From NCBI RefSeq assembly GCF_014237875.1, contig NZ_JACJVJ010000001.1:670501-734500 (forward strand): DNA of 64,000 bases. Direction: 5' to 3'. The notes under the pieces are model-generated. The model worked only from the letters and a program-made list of their open reading frames with translations, searched no databases and was not told the DNA's origin. A program made the position numbers and the translations under genes. Origin of the DNA: Parasphingopyxis marina. Its GTDB lineage: Bacteria > Pseudomonadota > Alphaproteobacteria > Sphingomonadales > Sphingomonadaceae. This document shows, piece by piece, positions 17,968-26,265 of the stretch (position 1 is its first letter; each line of letters starts with the position of its first letter).

Positions 17968-17999
17968 TGCGGTGTCCTGCCTTCCGGGCAGACACCGCA
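17968..17999 (+). terminator. Strong hairpin between receptor and esterase genes
   Basis: TGCGGTGTC (17968-17976) pairs with GACACCGCA (17991-17999), and inside, after a bulged C, TGCC pairs with GGCA. No T-run follows, so it is not a standard intrinsic terminator. It could slow transcription or shield the upstream message so that the receptor is made in excess over the esterase. It lies between the receptor stop and the esterase ribosome site. Confidence 0.5.
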
Positions 18000-18026
18000 G
18001 GCCGTTACGGTGAACGGAGAAAATTT

Positions 18027-19661
18027 TTGAAAGCTGGTTTCCGATTGCTGGTTCTTGCCGTCGCTGCATGTACCGCGATGTCGGCTGCGGCGCGTTCCGA
18101 AGTTATCGTCGACGCCCCGGCCGGCAGCGTTCGTGGATATGCCGAAGACGGGCTCGAGATATTCAAAGGACTGCCCTATGCCGCGCCACCGGTCGGCGAA
18201 AACCGCTGGAGGCCTCCCGTCGAACTGCCGCGCTGGGAGGGCGTACGCGAAGCGACCGAATTCGGCGCTTCCTGTATCCAGGTAGGGTCGCTGCCTCAAA
18301 GCATTTACGCCGACGATCCTGGCAGACAGAGCGAAGATTGCCTGTCGCTCAATATCTGGGTGCCCGAAGGTGCGGAAAACGCGCCCGTCTTCGTATGGAT
18401 ATATGGCGGAGCGCTGGTCAACGGTTCGAGCAGTTTCTCGATATATGACGGGGCCGAGTTGGCGCGGCGCGGACTTGTCGTCGTTTCGATCAACTATCGT
18501 GTCGGTCCGCTCGGTTATCTCGCACATCCCGCGCTCAGCGCGGAATCGGCGGATGGCGTTTCGGGCAATTATGGCCTGCTCGATCAAGTCGCGGCTCTAC
18601 GCTGGGTCAACCGCAACATTGCGGCGTTCGGCGGCGATCCCGATCAGGTGACCATCGCGGGGGAATCCGCCGGTGCGCTCAGCGTGATGTATCTGATGGC
18701 GTCGCCCAATGCCCGCGGGCTCTTTCACCGCGCCATCGCGCAAAGCGCATATATGCTCTCGACTCCGGAACTTTCGGAGGAGAGTTTCGGTATGCCGTCT
18801 GCCGAAGCGGTCGGCAGCTGGCTGGAGGAGCAACTCGACGCCGATGGGATAGATGCGCTGCGGGCGATGGATGCGCGCCGCGTGACGATGGGTGCGGTCC
18901 GAGCTGGATATGTTCCTTGGGGGACGATCGACGGCCGAATCCTTCCGCGCCAGCTGGTGGATATTTTCGATGACGGCGAACAGGCACCGGTTCCGTTGAT
19001 CGCAGGGTTCAATAGCGGCGAAATCCGCTCGCTGCGCCGCCTTCTGCCGCCGGCGGCCAGCGATGCGGATGCCTATGAGGCGGCGATCCGCAACGGCTAT
19101 GGCGATCTTGCGGACACCGTTCTGGGCTTTTACCCGCCGGGCAATATCGACGAGGCGATGCTCGCGACAACCCGGGACGCGATGTATGGCTGGACAGCCG
19201 AGAGGCTGGTCGCGAAACAGACGGCGCTTGGCGTTCCCGGCTATTTCTACTTGTTCGATCATGGCTATCGGGCCGCAGACGAGGCGGGCCTTCACGCCTT
19301 TCACGCATCCGAAATTCCCTATGTTTTCGGGACGACGCGGCGCACCGCGCCGAACTGGCCGGAGGTGCCGCGCAACGAGACGGAGCGAAGCCTGTCGCGG
19401 GCAATGACCGATTATTGGGCCTCCTTCGCCCGCACTGGCACGCCGGTGGCGGAAGGCCAGCCCGATTGGGCACCCTATGGAGAGAATGAAGCCTATATGT
19501 ATTTTTCCGAAGCGCCGCAGCTCGCCAATCACCTGCTGCCCGGCATGTACGAGCTCCATGAACAGGTAATGTGCCGCCGTCGCGCCGCCGATATTCCGTG
19601 GAACTGGAATGTCGGGATCATTGCGCCGCCCATGCCTCCGCAGGCTTCGGGGTGTCGATGA
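18027..19661 (+). CDS. Secreted type-B carboxylesterase (first copy)
   Basis: The 544-residue protein starts with a signal peptide ending near AMSAAARS. The carboxylesterase/lipase fold follows: [17 protein letters not shown], the EDCLSLNIW motif, the nucleophile in [13 protein letters not shown] near residue 212, a glutamate in NSGEIRS and a histidine in HASEIPYVFG. The start codon appears to be TTG (18027), with GGAGA six bases upstream; the next in-frame ATG would remove the signal peptide. The end overlaps the acyl-CoA synthetase start as ATGA. It likely cleaves an ester imported by the receptor, freeing an acid for CoA activation. A close paralogue is at 26266. Confidence 0.92.
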   Translation: MKAGFRLLVLAVAACTAMSAAARSEVIVDAPAGSVRGYAEDGLEIFKGLPYAAPPVGENRWRPPVELPRWEGVREATEFGASCIQVGSLPQSIYADDPGRQSEDCLSLNIWVPEGAENAPVFVWIYGGALVNGSSSFSIYDGAELARRGLVVVSINYRVGPLGYLAHPALSAESADGVSGNYGLLDQVAALRWVNRNIAAFGGDPDQVTIAGESAGALSVMYLMASPNARGLFHRAIAQSAYMLSTPELSEESFGMPSAEAVGSWLEEQLDADGIDALRAMDARRVTMGAVRAGYVPWGTIDGRILPRQLVDIFDDGEQAPVPLIAGFNSGEIRSLRRLLPPAASDADAYEAAIRNGYGDLADTVLGFYPPGNIDEAMLATTRDAMYGWTAERLVAKQTALGVPGYFYLFDHGYRAADEAGLHAFHASEIPYVFGTTRRTAPNWPEVPRNETERSLSRAMTDYWASFARTGTPVAEGQPDWAPYGENEAYMYFSEAPQLANHLLPGMYELHEQVMCRRRAADIPWNWNVGIIAPPMPPQASGCR

Positions 19662-21244
19662 CCCATGGCGAGATACAGCCTTATGCGCTGACATTGGATA
19701 AATTTCTTGTCCACGCCGCCAAATGGCATCCCCGCGCGCAGGTCGTGACGGCTCGCGATGGCGGCGAGGTAGATCGTATCGGCTATGCCGAGCTGCTTGA
19801 GCGCGCCCGCCGCGTGTCGAGCGTTCTCGCCGATCTGGGCGTATCCCAAGGGGACCATGTCGCCACGCTCGCCTGGAATACGCAGGCGCATGTCGAAACC
19901 TGGTATGCGATCATGAGCATGGGCGCGGTCTGCCACACGCTCAATCCGCGAATATTGGCGGCGAGCAGCGCGGATATGGTGCGGCAATCGAAGGCGCGCG
20001 TCCTTATCGTGAGTGCCGATCTTCTGCCCTTGGCATCGGAGATCGCCGAACTGGCGCCCGTTATAGAGCATCTCGTCGCGATCGACGAACTTGGGGACGT
20101 GCAATCCAGGCTTTGCGGCGATCGCACGGTTCTCAGCCTCGAAACGGCAATTGCGGCGGAGCTCGATGAAGTCGAATGGGGCGATTTCGACGAAACCGCG
20201 CCATGCGGCCTGTGTTTCACCTCTGGCACGACCGGCGCGCCGAAGGGAGTGACCTATACCCATCGCGGCAATTATCTGCACACGCTGCGGCAGTTGCAGG
20301 CGGAGGTTGCCGGCATCACCTCGCGCGATGCGGTCCTGACCGTCGTTCCGATGTTTCATGCCAATGCCTGGGGCTTGCCCTTCGCCGTCCCGGCGACGGG
20401 CGGAAAACTCGTGCTGCCCGGGCGGCAGGCGGACGGCGCCAGTCTGGCCGGTCTCATCAAAGACGAAAATGTAACGATTGGGGTAGCCGTTCCGACGGTC
20501 TGGCTGGGCCTGATGGATTATCTTGATGAGACGGGAACAGAGATTCCTTCGCTGGAGCGCATCATGGTCGGCGGTTCGCCGATGCCGCCCGCGCTGATGC
20601 AAAGGATCGAGGATCGCGGGATCGTGCTGCAAACAACATGGGGCATGACCGAACTTTCGCCTTTGGGCACGTCCGCATCGCCGTGCGATCTCGACAGGAC
20701 GGCTTCGCAATCAGGGCGCCCTGCGATGGGCATCGATCTGATGCTGACCGACAGCGAGGGGACGCCCCTTCCCGAACAGCGGGGCGTCGAGGGCCATCTG
20801 CATGTCCGTGGCTCGTCTGTGGTCGGGCGCTATTTCGGGCAGGAAGAGCCATCTACGCAGGACGGCTGGTTCGATACCGGCGATCTTGCCCGCATCGACG
20901 ATCGCGGCAATCTGATGATCACCGGACGCTCCAAGGATCTCATCAAGTCGGGTGGAGAATGGATCAATCCGGCGGAAATCGAGGCCATTGTCGGGGCGTT
21001 GCCGGAGGTTTCACTGGTCGCCGTTATCGGTCGGTCCGATCCAAAATGGGGCGAGCGGCCCATCTTGCTGGTCGAGACGCAGAAGGATCAGTCGATCAGC
21101 GACGCCGCCCTTTTGGAACCGTTACAGAGCCGTGTGGCGTCCTGGTGGATACCGGAAATTGTTGTTCGGGTTGGCAACATGCCATTGGCAGCGACGGGCA
21201 AGATCGACAAGATACGCCTAAGAGCGGAATATAGTGCCGCATGA
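19658..21244 (+). CDS. AMP-dependent acyl-CoA synthetase
   Basis: The 528-residue cytosolic ligase activates a carboxylic acid with ATP and CoA. It has the phosphate-binding motif [19 protein letters not shown] near residue 185, the adenine motif [24 protein letters not shown] near 405 and the hinge plus catalytic lysine pattern ending in [10 protein letters not shown]. It resembles medium- and long-chain fatty acyl-CoA synthetases. It overlaps the esterase before it and the TetR gene after it, each by ATGA, giving a tightly coupled operon. The acid is probably the esterase product. Confidence 0.92.
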   Translation: MTHGEIQPYALTLDKFLVHAAKWHPRAQVVTARDGGEVDRIGYAELLERARRVSSVLADLGVSQGDHVATLAWNTQAHVETWYAIMSMGAVCHTLNPRILAASSADMVRQSKARVLIVSADLLPLASEIAELAPVIEHLVAIDELGDVQSRLCGDRTVLSLETAIAAELDEVEWGDFDETAPCGLCFTSGTTGAPKGVTYTHRGNYLHTLRQLQAEVAGITSRDAVLTVVPMFHANAWGLPFAVPATGGKLVLPGRQADGASLAGLIKDENVTIGVAVPTVWLGLMDYLDETGTEIPSLERIMVGGSPMPPALMQRIEDRGIVLQTTWGMTELSPLGTSASPCDLDRTASQSGRPAMGIDLMLTDSEGTPLPEQRGVEGHLHVRGSSVVGRYFGQEEPSTQDGWFDTGDLARIDDRGNLMITGRSKDLIKSGGEWINPAEIEAIVGALPEVSLVAVIGRSDPKWGERPILLVETQKDQSISDAALLEPLQSRVASWWIPEIVVRVGNMPLAATGKIDKIRLRAEYSAA

Positions 21245-21978
21245 ACGGGCGAAATTCGATTATGTACCAGCCCGTCGAAGCCAAACGGAAGGGGCGCATC
21301 TTGGCAGAAGCCGACAAACCACGGCGCAAACGGCTGACGAAAGCGGAACGGCGTGCGGAGATGACCGAGCAAATTCTGGACGCCGCCGAATACCTGTTTT
21401 CCAAGCGCGGCCTTTACGGCGTGACGCTCAACGATGTCGCCAAGCGGGTCGGCGTGCATCACACGCTCGTAAACTATTATTTCGACGACAAGCAGAAGCT
21501 GTTCGAATCGGTCTTCGCGCGGCGTGCCGGCGTGACCAGCGAATTGCGGATGAAGGCGCTCGACGATTATGACGCGTCGACCGGCGGCAAGCCCACAGTC
21601 GAAGGGGCATTGCACGCCTTTCTGGATACCGATCTCGATCTCTATATCCAGGGCGGCGAAGGGTGGAAGAATTATGCGGCTTTCGGCGCGCGGGCATCGA
21701 ACGCGTCCGAGGGCACCGAACTGATGGACAAGCATTTCGATCCCGTCGTGCTGCGGCTAATCGACTTGCTCAAGAAAGCGCTTCCCGATTGTGCCGAGGA
21801 AGACATCTTCTGGGGCTACCATTTTGTCACCGGCGCATTGATGCTCACGCTCGCGCGGACGGGGCGTATCGACACGCTGTCGGGCGGGCTTTGCAAGTCC
21901 GAGGATTATTCTGCGGTCAAAAAGCGCATGGCGAAGTTCATGGCGGCGGGCTTCAACGAGATCTGCAAGGGGAACTAG
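21241..21978 (+). CDS. TetR-family regulator of the ester-utilisation cluster
   Basis: The 245-residue protein has a basic N-terminus (KPRRKRLTKAERR), a helix-turn-helix at about residues 40-90 with TLNDVAKRVGVHHTLVNYYF, and a helical ligand domain. ATG at 21241 overlaps the acyl-CoA synthetase stop as ATGA, so it is made from the operon it probably controls. The three related palindromes at 15541, 22025 and 26178 are likely its targets; that assignment rests on position only. The ligand may be the acyl-CoA formed by the neighbour, as in other TetR regulators of acyl catabolism. Confidence 0.88.
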   Translation: MNGRNSIMYQPVEAKRKGRILAEADKPRRKRLTKAERRAEMTEQILDAAEYLFSKRGLYGVTLNDVAKRVGVHHTLVNYYFDDKQKLFESVFARRAGVTSELRMKALDDYDASTGGKPTVEGALHAFLDTDLDLYIQGGEGWKNYAAFGARASNASEGTELMDKHFDPVVLRLIDLLKKALPDCAEEDIFWGYHFVTGALMLTLARTGRIDTLSGGLCKSEDYSAVKKRMAKFMAAGFNEICKGN

Positions 21979-22024
21979 CGGTTGTGAGAAAATGTAGCGC
22001 GATGGACGCGCGCGCCGCCCAAGT

Positions 22025-22048
22025 CATTAACTAGCGTGAGAGTGAAGA
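22025..22048. promoter_or_regulatory. Weaker copy of the cluster operator before the SDR gene
   Basis: The halves CATTAACTAGCG and TGAGAGTGAAGA match an idealised TATTCACTATCG/CGATAGTGAATA site at 18 of 24 positions. The site ends 8 bases before the SDR start, so binding could block transcription leaving a promoter upstream or hide the ribosome site. A chance match is possible. Confidence 0.35.
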
Positions 22049-22055
22049 ACTGAAA

Positions 22056-22970
22056 ATGGATCAGCAGACGGGTAGGATGAATCTTGACGGGCGGATTGCC
22101 ATCGTCACCGGCGCCGGAGGCGGGCTGGGGCGCTGCCATGCGTTGCAGCTATCGAAACTGGGCGCGAAAATCGTCGTCAATGATCTCGATGCAGCGGGGG
22201 CGGAAAGCGTCGCCGAGGAAATTCGCTCCGGCGGCGGCGCGGCGATCGGTGTGGGGGCATCGGTCACCGATATGGTCAAGGTCGCCGCGATGGTCGATCG
22301 GGCGATGGCGGAGTGGGGGCGTATCGACATTCTCGTCAACAATGCCGGCATCCTGCGCGATCGGAGCTTCGCCAAGATGGATCTCGACGATTTCCGGCTG
22401 GTTCTGGACGTCCATCTGATGGGCGCTGCGATCTGCGCCAAGGCCGTGTGGGACATCATGCGCGGGCAGCATCATGGACGCATCGTGATGACGACTTCGT
22501 CTTCAGGGCTCTACGGCAATTTCGGACAGGCAAATTATGGCGCCGCGAAAATGGCGCTGGTCGGACTGATGCAGACCCTGGCGATCGAGGGCGAGAAATA
22601 CGGGATTCGCGTCAATGCGCTCGCACCGACCGCAGCGACGCAGATGACGGACGGCGTACTGTCGGAAGATGCGCTCGCGCAACTGGACCCTGCTTTGGTT
22701 AGTCCGGGCCTGCTGGCGCTGGTCGGCGACGATGCCCCGACACGGGCCATCCTCTGCGCGGGCGGCGGGCATTTCGCCCGCGCGCACGTCACGCTCACCG
22801 AAGGCGTTTACGTTGGCGGCGGAGAAAACGCTGCCGAACGCGTGGCCGATAGCTGGGAGGCGATCGGCGACCGATCGGCCGAAACCGTCCCCGCATATGG
22901 TTTCGTCCAGGCGGAGCGTGAACTGGCCAGTGCCGGCTGCAAACTGCCGGCGATGGCGGTTTCGCGCTAG
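22056..22970 (+). CDS. SDR dehydrogenase, 3-hydroxyacyl-CoA (HSD17B4-like) type
   Basis: The 304-residue protein has cofactor motif TGAGGGLGR near residue 21, VVNDLD, NNAGILRDRSFAKM near 98, a catalytic serine in TTSSSGLYGNFGQ and Y-x3-K in NYGAAKMAL. NNAGILRDRSF with the FGQANYGAAK block is characteristic of the dehydrogenase part of peroxisomal multifunctional enzyme 2, which oxidises 3-hydroxyacyl-CoA. That fits the acyl-CoA synthetase upstream. The C-terminal extension past residue 230 is also usual for this branch. The ribosome site is weak. It starts 77 bases after the TetR gene. Confidence 0.88.
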   Translation: MDQQTGRMNLDGRIAIVTGAGGGLGRCHALQLSKLGAKIVVNDLDAAGAESVAEEIRSGGGAAIGVGASVTDMVKVAAMVDRAMAEWGRIDILVNNAGILRDRSFAKMDLDDFRLVLDVHLMGAAICAKAVWDIMRGQHHGRIVMTTSSSGLYGNFGQANYGAAKMALVGLMQTLAIEGEKYGIRVNALAPTAATQMTDGVLSEDALAQLDPALVSPGLLALVGDDAPTRAILCAGGGHFARAHVTLTEGVYVGGGENAAERVADSWEAIGDRSAETVPAYGFVQAERELASAGCKLPAMAVSR

Positions 22971-23065
22971 CGCCGAAGCAAGAACGAGCCGGCGCGAAAC
23001 AAATAAACACGGCGCCGAATGGAAAGGCCGAAGCCCAAAAAAGGGGCGCGGGGAGGGGATGAGAA

Positions 23066-24745
23066 ATGGCGACGAACGAAACGGTATTGCCCAAGGATGA
23101 TGCAGAGCCCAGCGGGGCGAAACAAAGCGAAAAACTGGTCATCGCCGCCTCGTCGCTCGGCACCATGTTCGAATGGTACGACTTCTATCTCTACGGCCTG
23201 CTCGCGACCTATATCTCCGCCCAGTTCTTTTCGGGCGTCAACGAAACCACCGCGTTCATTCTCGCTTTGGGGGCGTTTGCCGCGGGTTTCGCCGTGCGTC
23301 CCTTCGGCTCGATCGTGTTCGGCCGCGTCGGCGATCTGGTGGGAAGGAAGAACACTTTCCTCGTCACCATGGGATTGATGGGTCTTTCCACCTTCGCCGT
23401 CGGCTTTTTACCGAGCTACGCTTCGATCGGTGTGGCGGCGCCCATCATCCTTGTGGGCCTAAGGCTGTTGCAGGGGCTGGCCGTGGGCGGCGAATATGGC
23501 GGGGCGGCAACCTATGTCGCCGAGCATGCACCGCATAACCGGCGCGGCCTTTTCACGAGCTTCATCCAGACGACCGCGACGGTGGGCCTGTTCACGGCAC
23601 TGCTGCTGGTGATCGGGCTGCGTACGCTGTTGGGCGAGGAAGCCTTTGCCAGCTGGGGCTGGCGCGTGCCGTTCCTTGTGTCGATCCTGCTGCTTGCGGT
23701 GTCGCTCTGGATCCGGATGCAGCTTGCCGAGAGCCCGGTCTTCCAGAAGATGAAGGAGGAGGGCAAGACCTCCAAGGCGCCGCTCAAGGAAGCCTTTGCG
23801 CGCTGGGGCAATCTCAAATTCGTGCTGATCGCGCTGTTCGGCGCCGTCGCGGGGCAGGGGGTGATCGGCTATACGGCTCAGTTCTATACGCTTTTCTATC
23901 TCGAACGGATCGCCAGGATCGACGGCGCGACAGCGAATATCCTGCTCGTCATCGCCCTGATCATCGCCACACCAACCTTCATTTTCTTCGGTTGGCTCAG
24001 CGACAAGATCGGTCGCAAGAAGATCATCATGACGAGCTGCGTCCTCGCGACCGTTACGCTCTTTCCGCTGTTCCAACTGCTCACCCATGCCGCAAACCCT
24101 GCACTGGCAGAGGCGGTGGAAAGCTCGCCGGTAACCGTGGTTGCGCATGACGGCGAATGTTCGTTCCAGTTCGATCCGATCGGCAGCAACACTTTCGACA
24201 CCTCGAGCTGCGACATCGCCAAGGCCTATCTCGCGCGCAGCGGCGTGAATTACAGCAATGTCGAGATGCCCGCCGGCACGATTGCCGAAGTGCGGGTCGG
24301 TGGAAGGGTGATCCGTGCGCCGGATCCCGCAGCTTTGTCGGGCGAGCAAAGGGTCGCCGCGATTTCCGCTTTCCGCGATGAGGTCGGCGCCGCGCTCGAA
24401 AGCGCCGGCTATCCCTCGGAGGCCGATCCGGCGCTGATCAACCGGCCGCTGGTGATTGCGATCATCGTCGCGATCATGTTGCTGGCAACGGCGGTCTATG
24501 CGCCCCTGGCCGCGATGCTGGTCGAGCTGTTCCCGGCGCGTATCCGCTACACCTCGATGTCGCTTCCCTATCATATCGGCAATGGCTGGTTCGGCGGATT
24601 CCTGCCGACGGTGGCCTTCGCCATGGTCGCGGCCACCGGGGATATCTATTACGGGCTCTGGTATCCCGTGCTCGTGGCAGGAATGACGGCGATAGTCGGC
24701 ATTCTCTTCCTGCCCGAAACCTTCCGGCGCAATATCGACAATTAA
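23066..24745 (+). CDS. MHS-family MFS symporter with extracytoplasmic insertion
   Basis: The 559-residue membrane protein opens with SSLGTMFEWYDFYLYG, the signature of the metabolite:H+ symporter family (ShiA, ProP, KgtP). GRVGDLVGRKN and LRLLQGLAVGGEYGGA follow. It is longer than the usual 430-450 residues because of about 100 extra hydrophilic residues (about 350-455) between late helices, with two cysteines (ECSF, SSCDI). This loop should face the periplasm. It likely imports an acid released by the periplasmic esterases. It follows the SDR by 95 bases and ends at a strong terminator. Confidence 0.9.
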   Translation: MATNETVLPKDDAEPSGAKQSEKLVIAASSLGTMFEWYDFYLYGLLATYISAQFFSGVNETTAFILALGAFAAGFAVRPFGSIVFGRVGDLVGRKNTFLVTMGLMGLSTFAVGFLPSYASIGVAAPIILVGLRLLQGLAVGGEYGGAATYVAEHAPHNRRGLFTSFIQTTATVGLFTALLLVIGLRTLLGEEAFASWGWRVPFLVSILLLAVSLWIRMQLAESPVFQKMKEEGKTSKAPLKEAFARWGNLKFVLIALFGAVAGQGVIGYTAQFYTLFYLERIARIDGATANILLVIALIIATPTFIFFGWLSDKIGRKKIIMTSCVLATVTLFPLFQLLTHAANPALAEAVESSPVTVVAHDGECSFQFDPIGSNTFDTSSCDIAKAYLARSGVNYSNVEMPAGTIAEVRVGGRVIRAPDPAALSGEQRVAAISAFRDEVGAALESAGYPSEADPALINRPLVIAIIVAIMLLATAVYAPLAAMLVELFPARIRYTSMSLPYHIGNGWFGGFLPTVAFAMVAATGDIYYGLWYPVLVAGMTAIVGILFLPETFRRNIDN

Positions 24746-24763
24746 GGGGGCCGGAAGGCACTA

Positions 24764-24796
24764 GCGGAGGCGGTTTGTGCCGCCTCCGCCTTTTTT
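24764..24796 (+). terminator. Intrinsic terminator after the MHS gene
   Basis: GCGGAGGCGG (24764-24773) and CCGCCTCCGC (24780-24789) form a perfect 10-base stem around loop TTTGTG, followed by TTTTTT at 24791-24796. The T-run touches the stop codon of the convergent M28-like gene, so this hairpin separates the two transcripts. Confidence 0.9.
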
Positions 24797-26108
24797 ACGC
24801 GGTCGCCAGGACATGCTCGACCAGCCGCCGGAAGGCGGCGGATGTTTCCGCCACGGCGCCCGCCGATACGCAGCGCGCATCGTCTTCGGCGATATGGTGA
24901 AAGCGGTGAATGCCGAAAATTCCGGCGACCGGCGCATAGCCGGCCTCGATGACATTGGTCAGCTCGCCGGCCGACAGGTCCTCGCTTGAATAGGGCGCTT
25001 CGAGCCCGGCAAGCCCCGAAAATTCGCGCTGCGCCGCCGGCAGCAATTCTGGACTGACGACTAGATAGCGCTGCGAATCCGTGCCGGGAAGCGGCGTCAT
25101 CGCGCCGACGGAATCGTGCCAGTCGCGCGAAGCAAGGTTGGCGCCGAGATGCAGCCAGAAGGCCGTTTCTTCCGGGCGCGGCGCGGCGGCGTGCAGCATC
25201 TCCTCGGCGCCGAGATATTGATATTCGTGCGCGCTGTTGCAGATGAAGGCGAGGTCGAACTGCGTCGCGGCGCTGCCGGCCCAACGCGCGATTTCGAGCC
25301 ATGCGGCCACGCCGCCGCCACGTTCCCCCGCGCAGCTGCCCCAGCCGGAACGCGGCGTGGAGACGACGAGCCAGCGGCCCCGGCCCCGGTCTATGCGTCC
25401 GGAAATGTTGAAGCAGGGCCGCCGTCCGCCGATGCCGGTCACGGTCATCGTGGCACGGTCGCCGCGCGTCGCCGCGGCGAGAAACGGCGCGGCCGCTTCC
25501 GGCGCCAGAAGCGCGACCGGGCCGGCGAACATCGGTTCGCGACCGTCGGTGTTCAGCGCGATCGTCTTTCCCGTCGGGCCGTTGGTGATGACGATGGCGG
25601 CGCGCGCGCCTCGGGCAAAGGCGGTTTCGATCGGCCGCCGGATGGCATCGGACAGCGCGGTCGACCAGCGCCGCGATGGCAGGTCGATGAGCGCGATGGC
25701 ACCGGCGAGTGACGCGGACATGCCTTCGGGGCCGACGCGCACGAGCGGGCCGGTGATCCCGTCCGGTCCGCTCGGGATGACGATCGGCTGCGGCTGGAGC
25801 GCAGCGTGCTCCTCGCCGCAGACAAGGTCGCTGCGCTCCGCATCGAAAAAGGGCACGCTCAGGGTCTGCCGCTCGACGGAAAAGCCCGCGCTTTCGAGCT
25901 CGGCCTCGAGCCATGCTCCGCAGGCATTGTCGCCTTCGCCGCCGGATTGTTTGTTTCCAAAGCCGATATAACGGGCCAGATCGTCAGCCACCGATGTCGA
26001 TCGGCCGGTCGCCGCCTTGAGAGCAGACGGCATCAGGGTCGATGGTATCAGCGGCAGCGCCGTCGTCCCGGCCAGAAACTGGCGCCGGGTTGCATCCTGG
26101 CTTTTCAT
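24795..26108 (-). CDS. Secreted M28-like protein with degenerate metal site
   Basis: The 437-residue protein has a twin-arginine signal (TRRQFLAGTTALPL). Its layout follows M28 aminopeptidases with a PA-like insert: FNISGRID, RWLVVSTPRSGWG, ERGGGVAAWLEIAR, then FICNSAHEYQYLGAEEML and FHHIAEDDARCV. In active M28 enzymes the second block carries H-x-D and the third D-N-x-S-G; here both are replaced, and the E-E pair is H-E. I infer that the usual two-zinc site is absent, so it may bind rather than cleave, or use another chemistry. GGGAGAGGG precedes ATG 26108. It diverges from the second esterase across the palindrome at 26178. Confidence 0.7.
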   Translation of the reverse strand: MKSQDATRRQFLAGTTALPLIPSTLMPSALKAATGRSTSVADDLARYIGFGNKQSGGEGDNACGAWLEAELESAGFSVERQTLSVPFFDAERSDLVCGEEHAALQPQPIVIPSGPDGITGPLVRVGPEGMSASLAGAIALIDLPSRRWSTALSDAIRRPIETAFARGARAAIVITNGPTGKTIALNTDGREPMFAGPVALLAPEAAAPFLAAATRGDRATMTVTGIGGRRPCFNISGRIDRGRGRWLVVSTPRSGWGSCAGERGGGVAAWLEIARWAGSAATQFDLAFICNSAHEYQYLGAEEMLHAAAPRPEETAFWLHLGANLASRDWHDSVGAMTPLPGTDSQRYLVVSPELLPAAQREFSGLAGLEAPYSSEDLSAGELTNVIEAGYAPVAGIFGIHRFHHIAEDDARCVSAGAVAETSAAFRRLVEHVLATA

Positions 26109-26177
26109 ACCCTCTCCCGGATTTCTTCCGCGCGCCGATTCATCTTATGCGCGGGGCAACGGCCTTTGCGCCATTGA

Positions 26178-26201
26178 TATTCACTATCGCGATAGTGTAT
26201 T
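26178..26201. promoter_or_regulatory. Palindromic operator between the M28-like gene and second esterase
   Basis: Halves TATTCACTATCG and CGATAGTGTATT contain a perfect 14-base palindrome, ACTATCG/CGATAGT (26183-26196). The site matches that before the TonB receptor at 21 of 24 positions. TTGATA at 26175-26180 and TATTTC at 26198-26203 are 17 bases apart and could be -35 and -10 boxes, which would put the operator in the promoter spacer. A site here could serve both divergent genes. Confidence 0.7.
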
Positions 26202-26265
26202 TCTGGCGCGCCCGGATGACAAGCGGAACGACGGTCGCGAATCGGGCGAAGGGGAGACTCCTATC

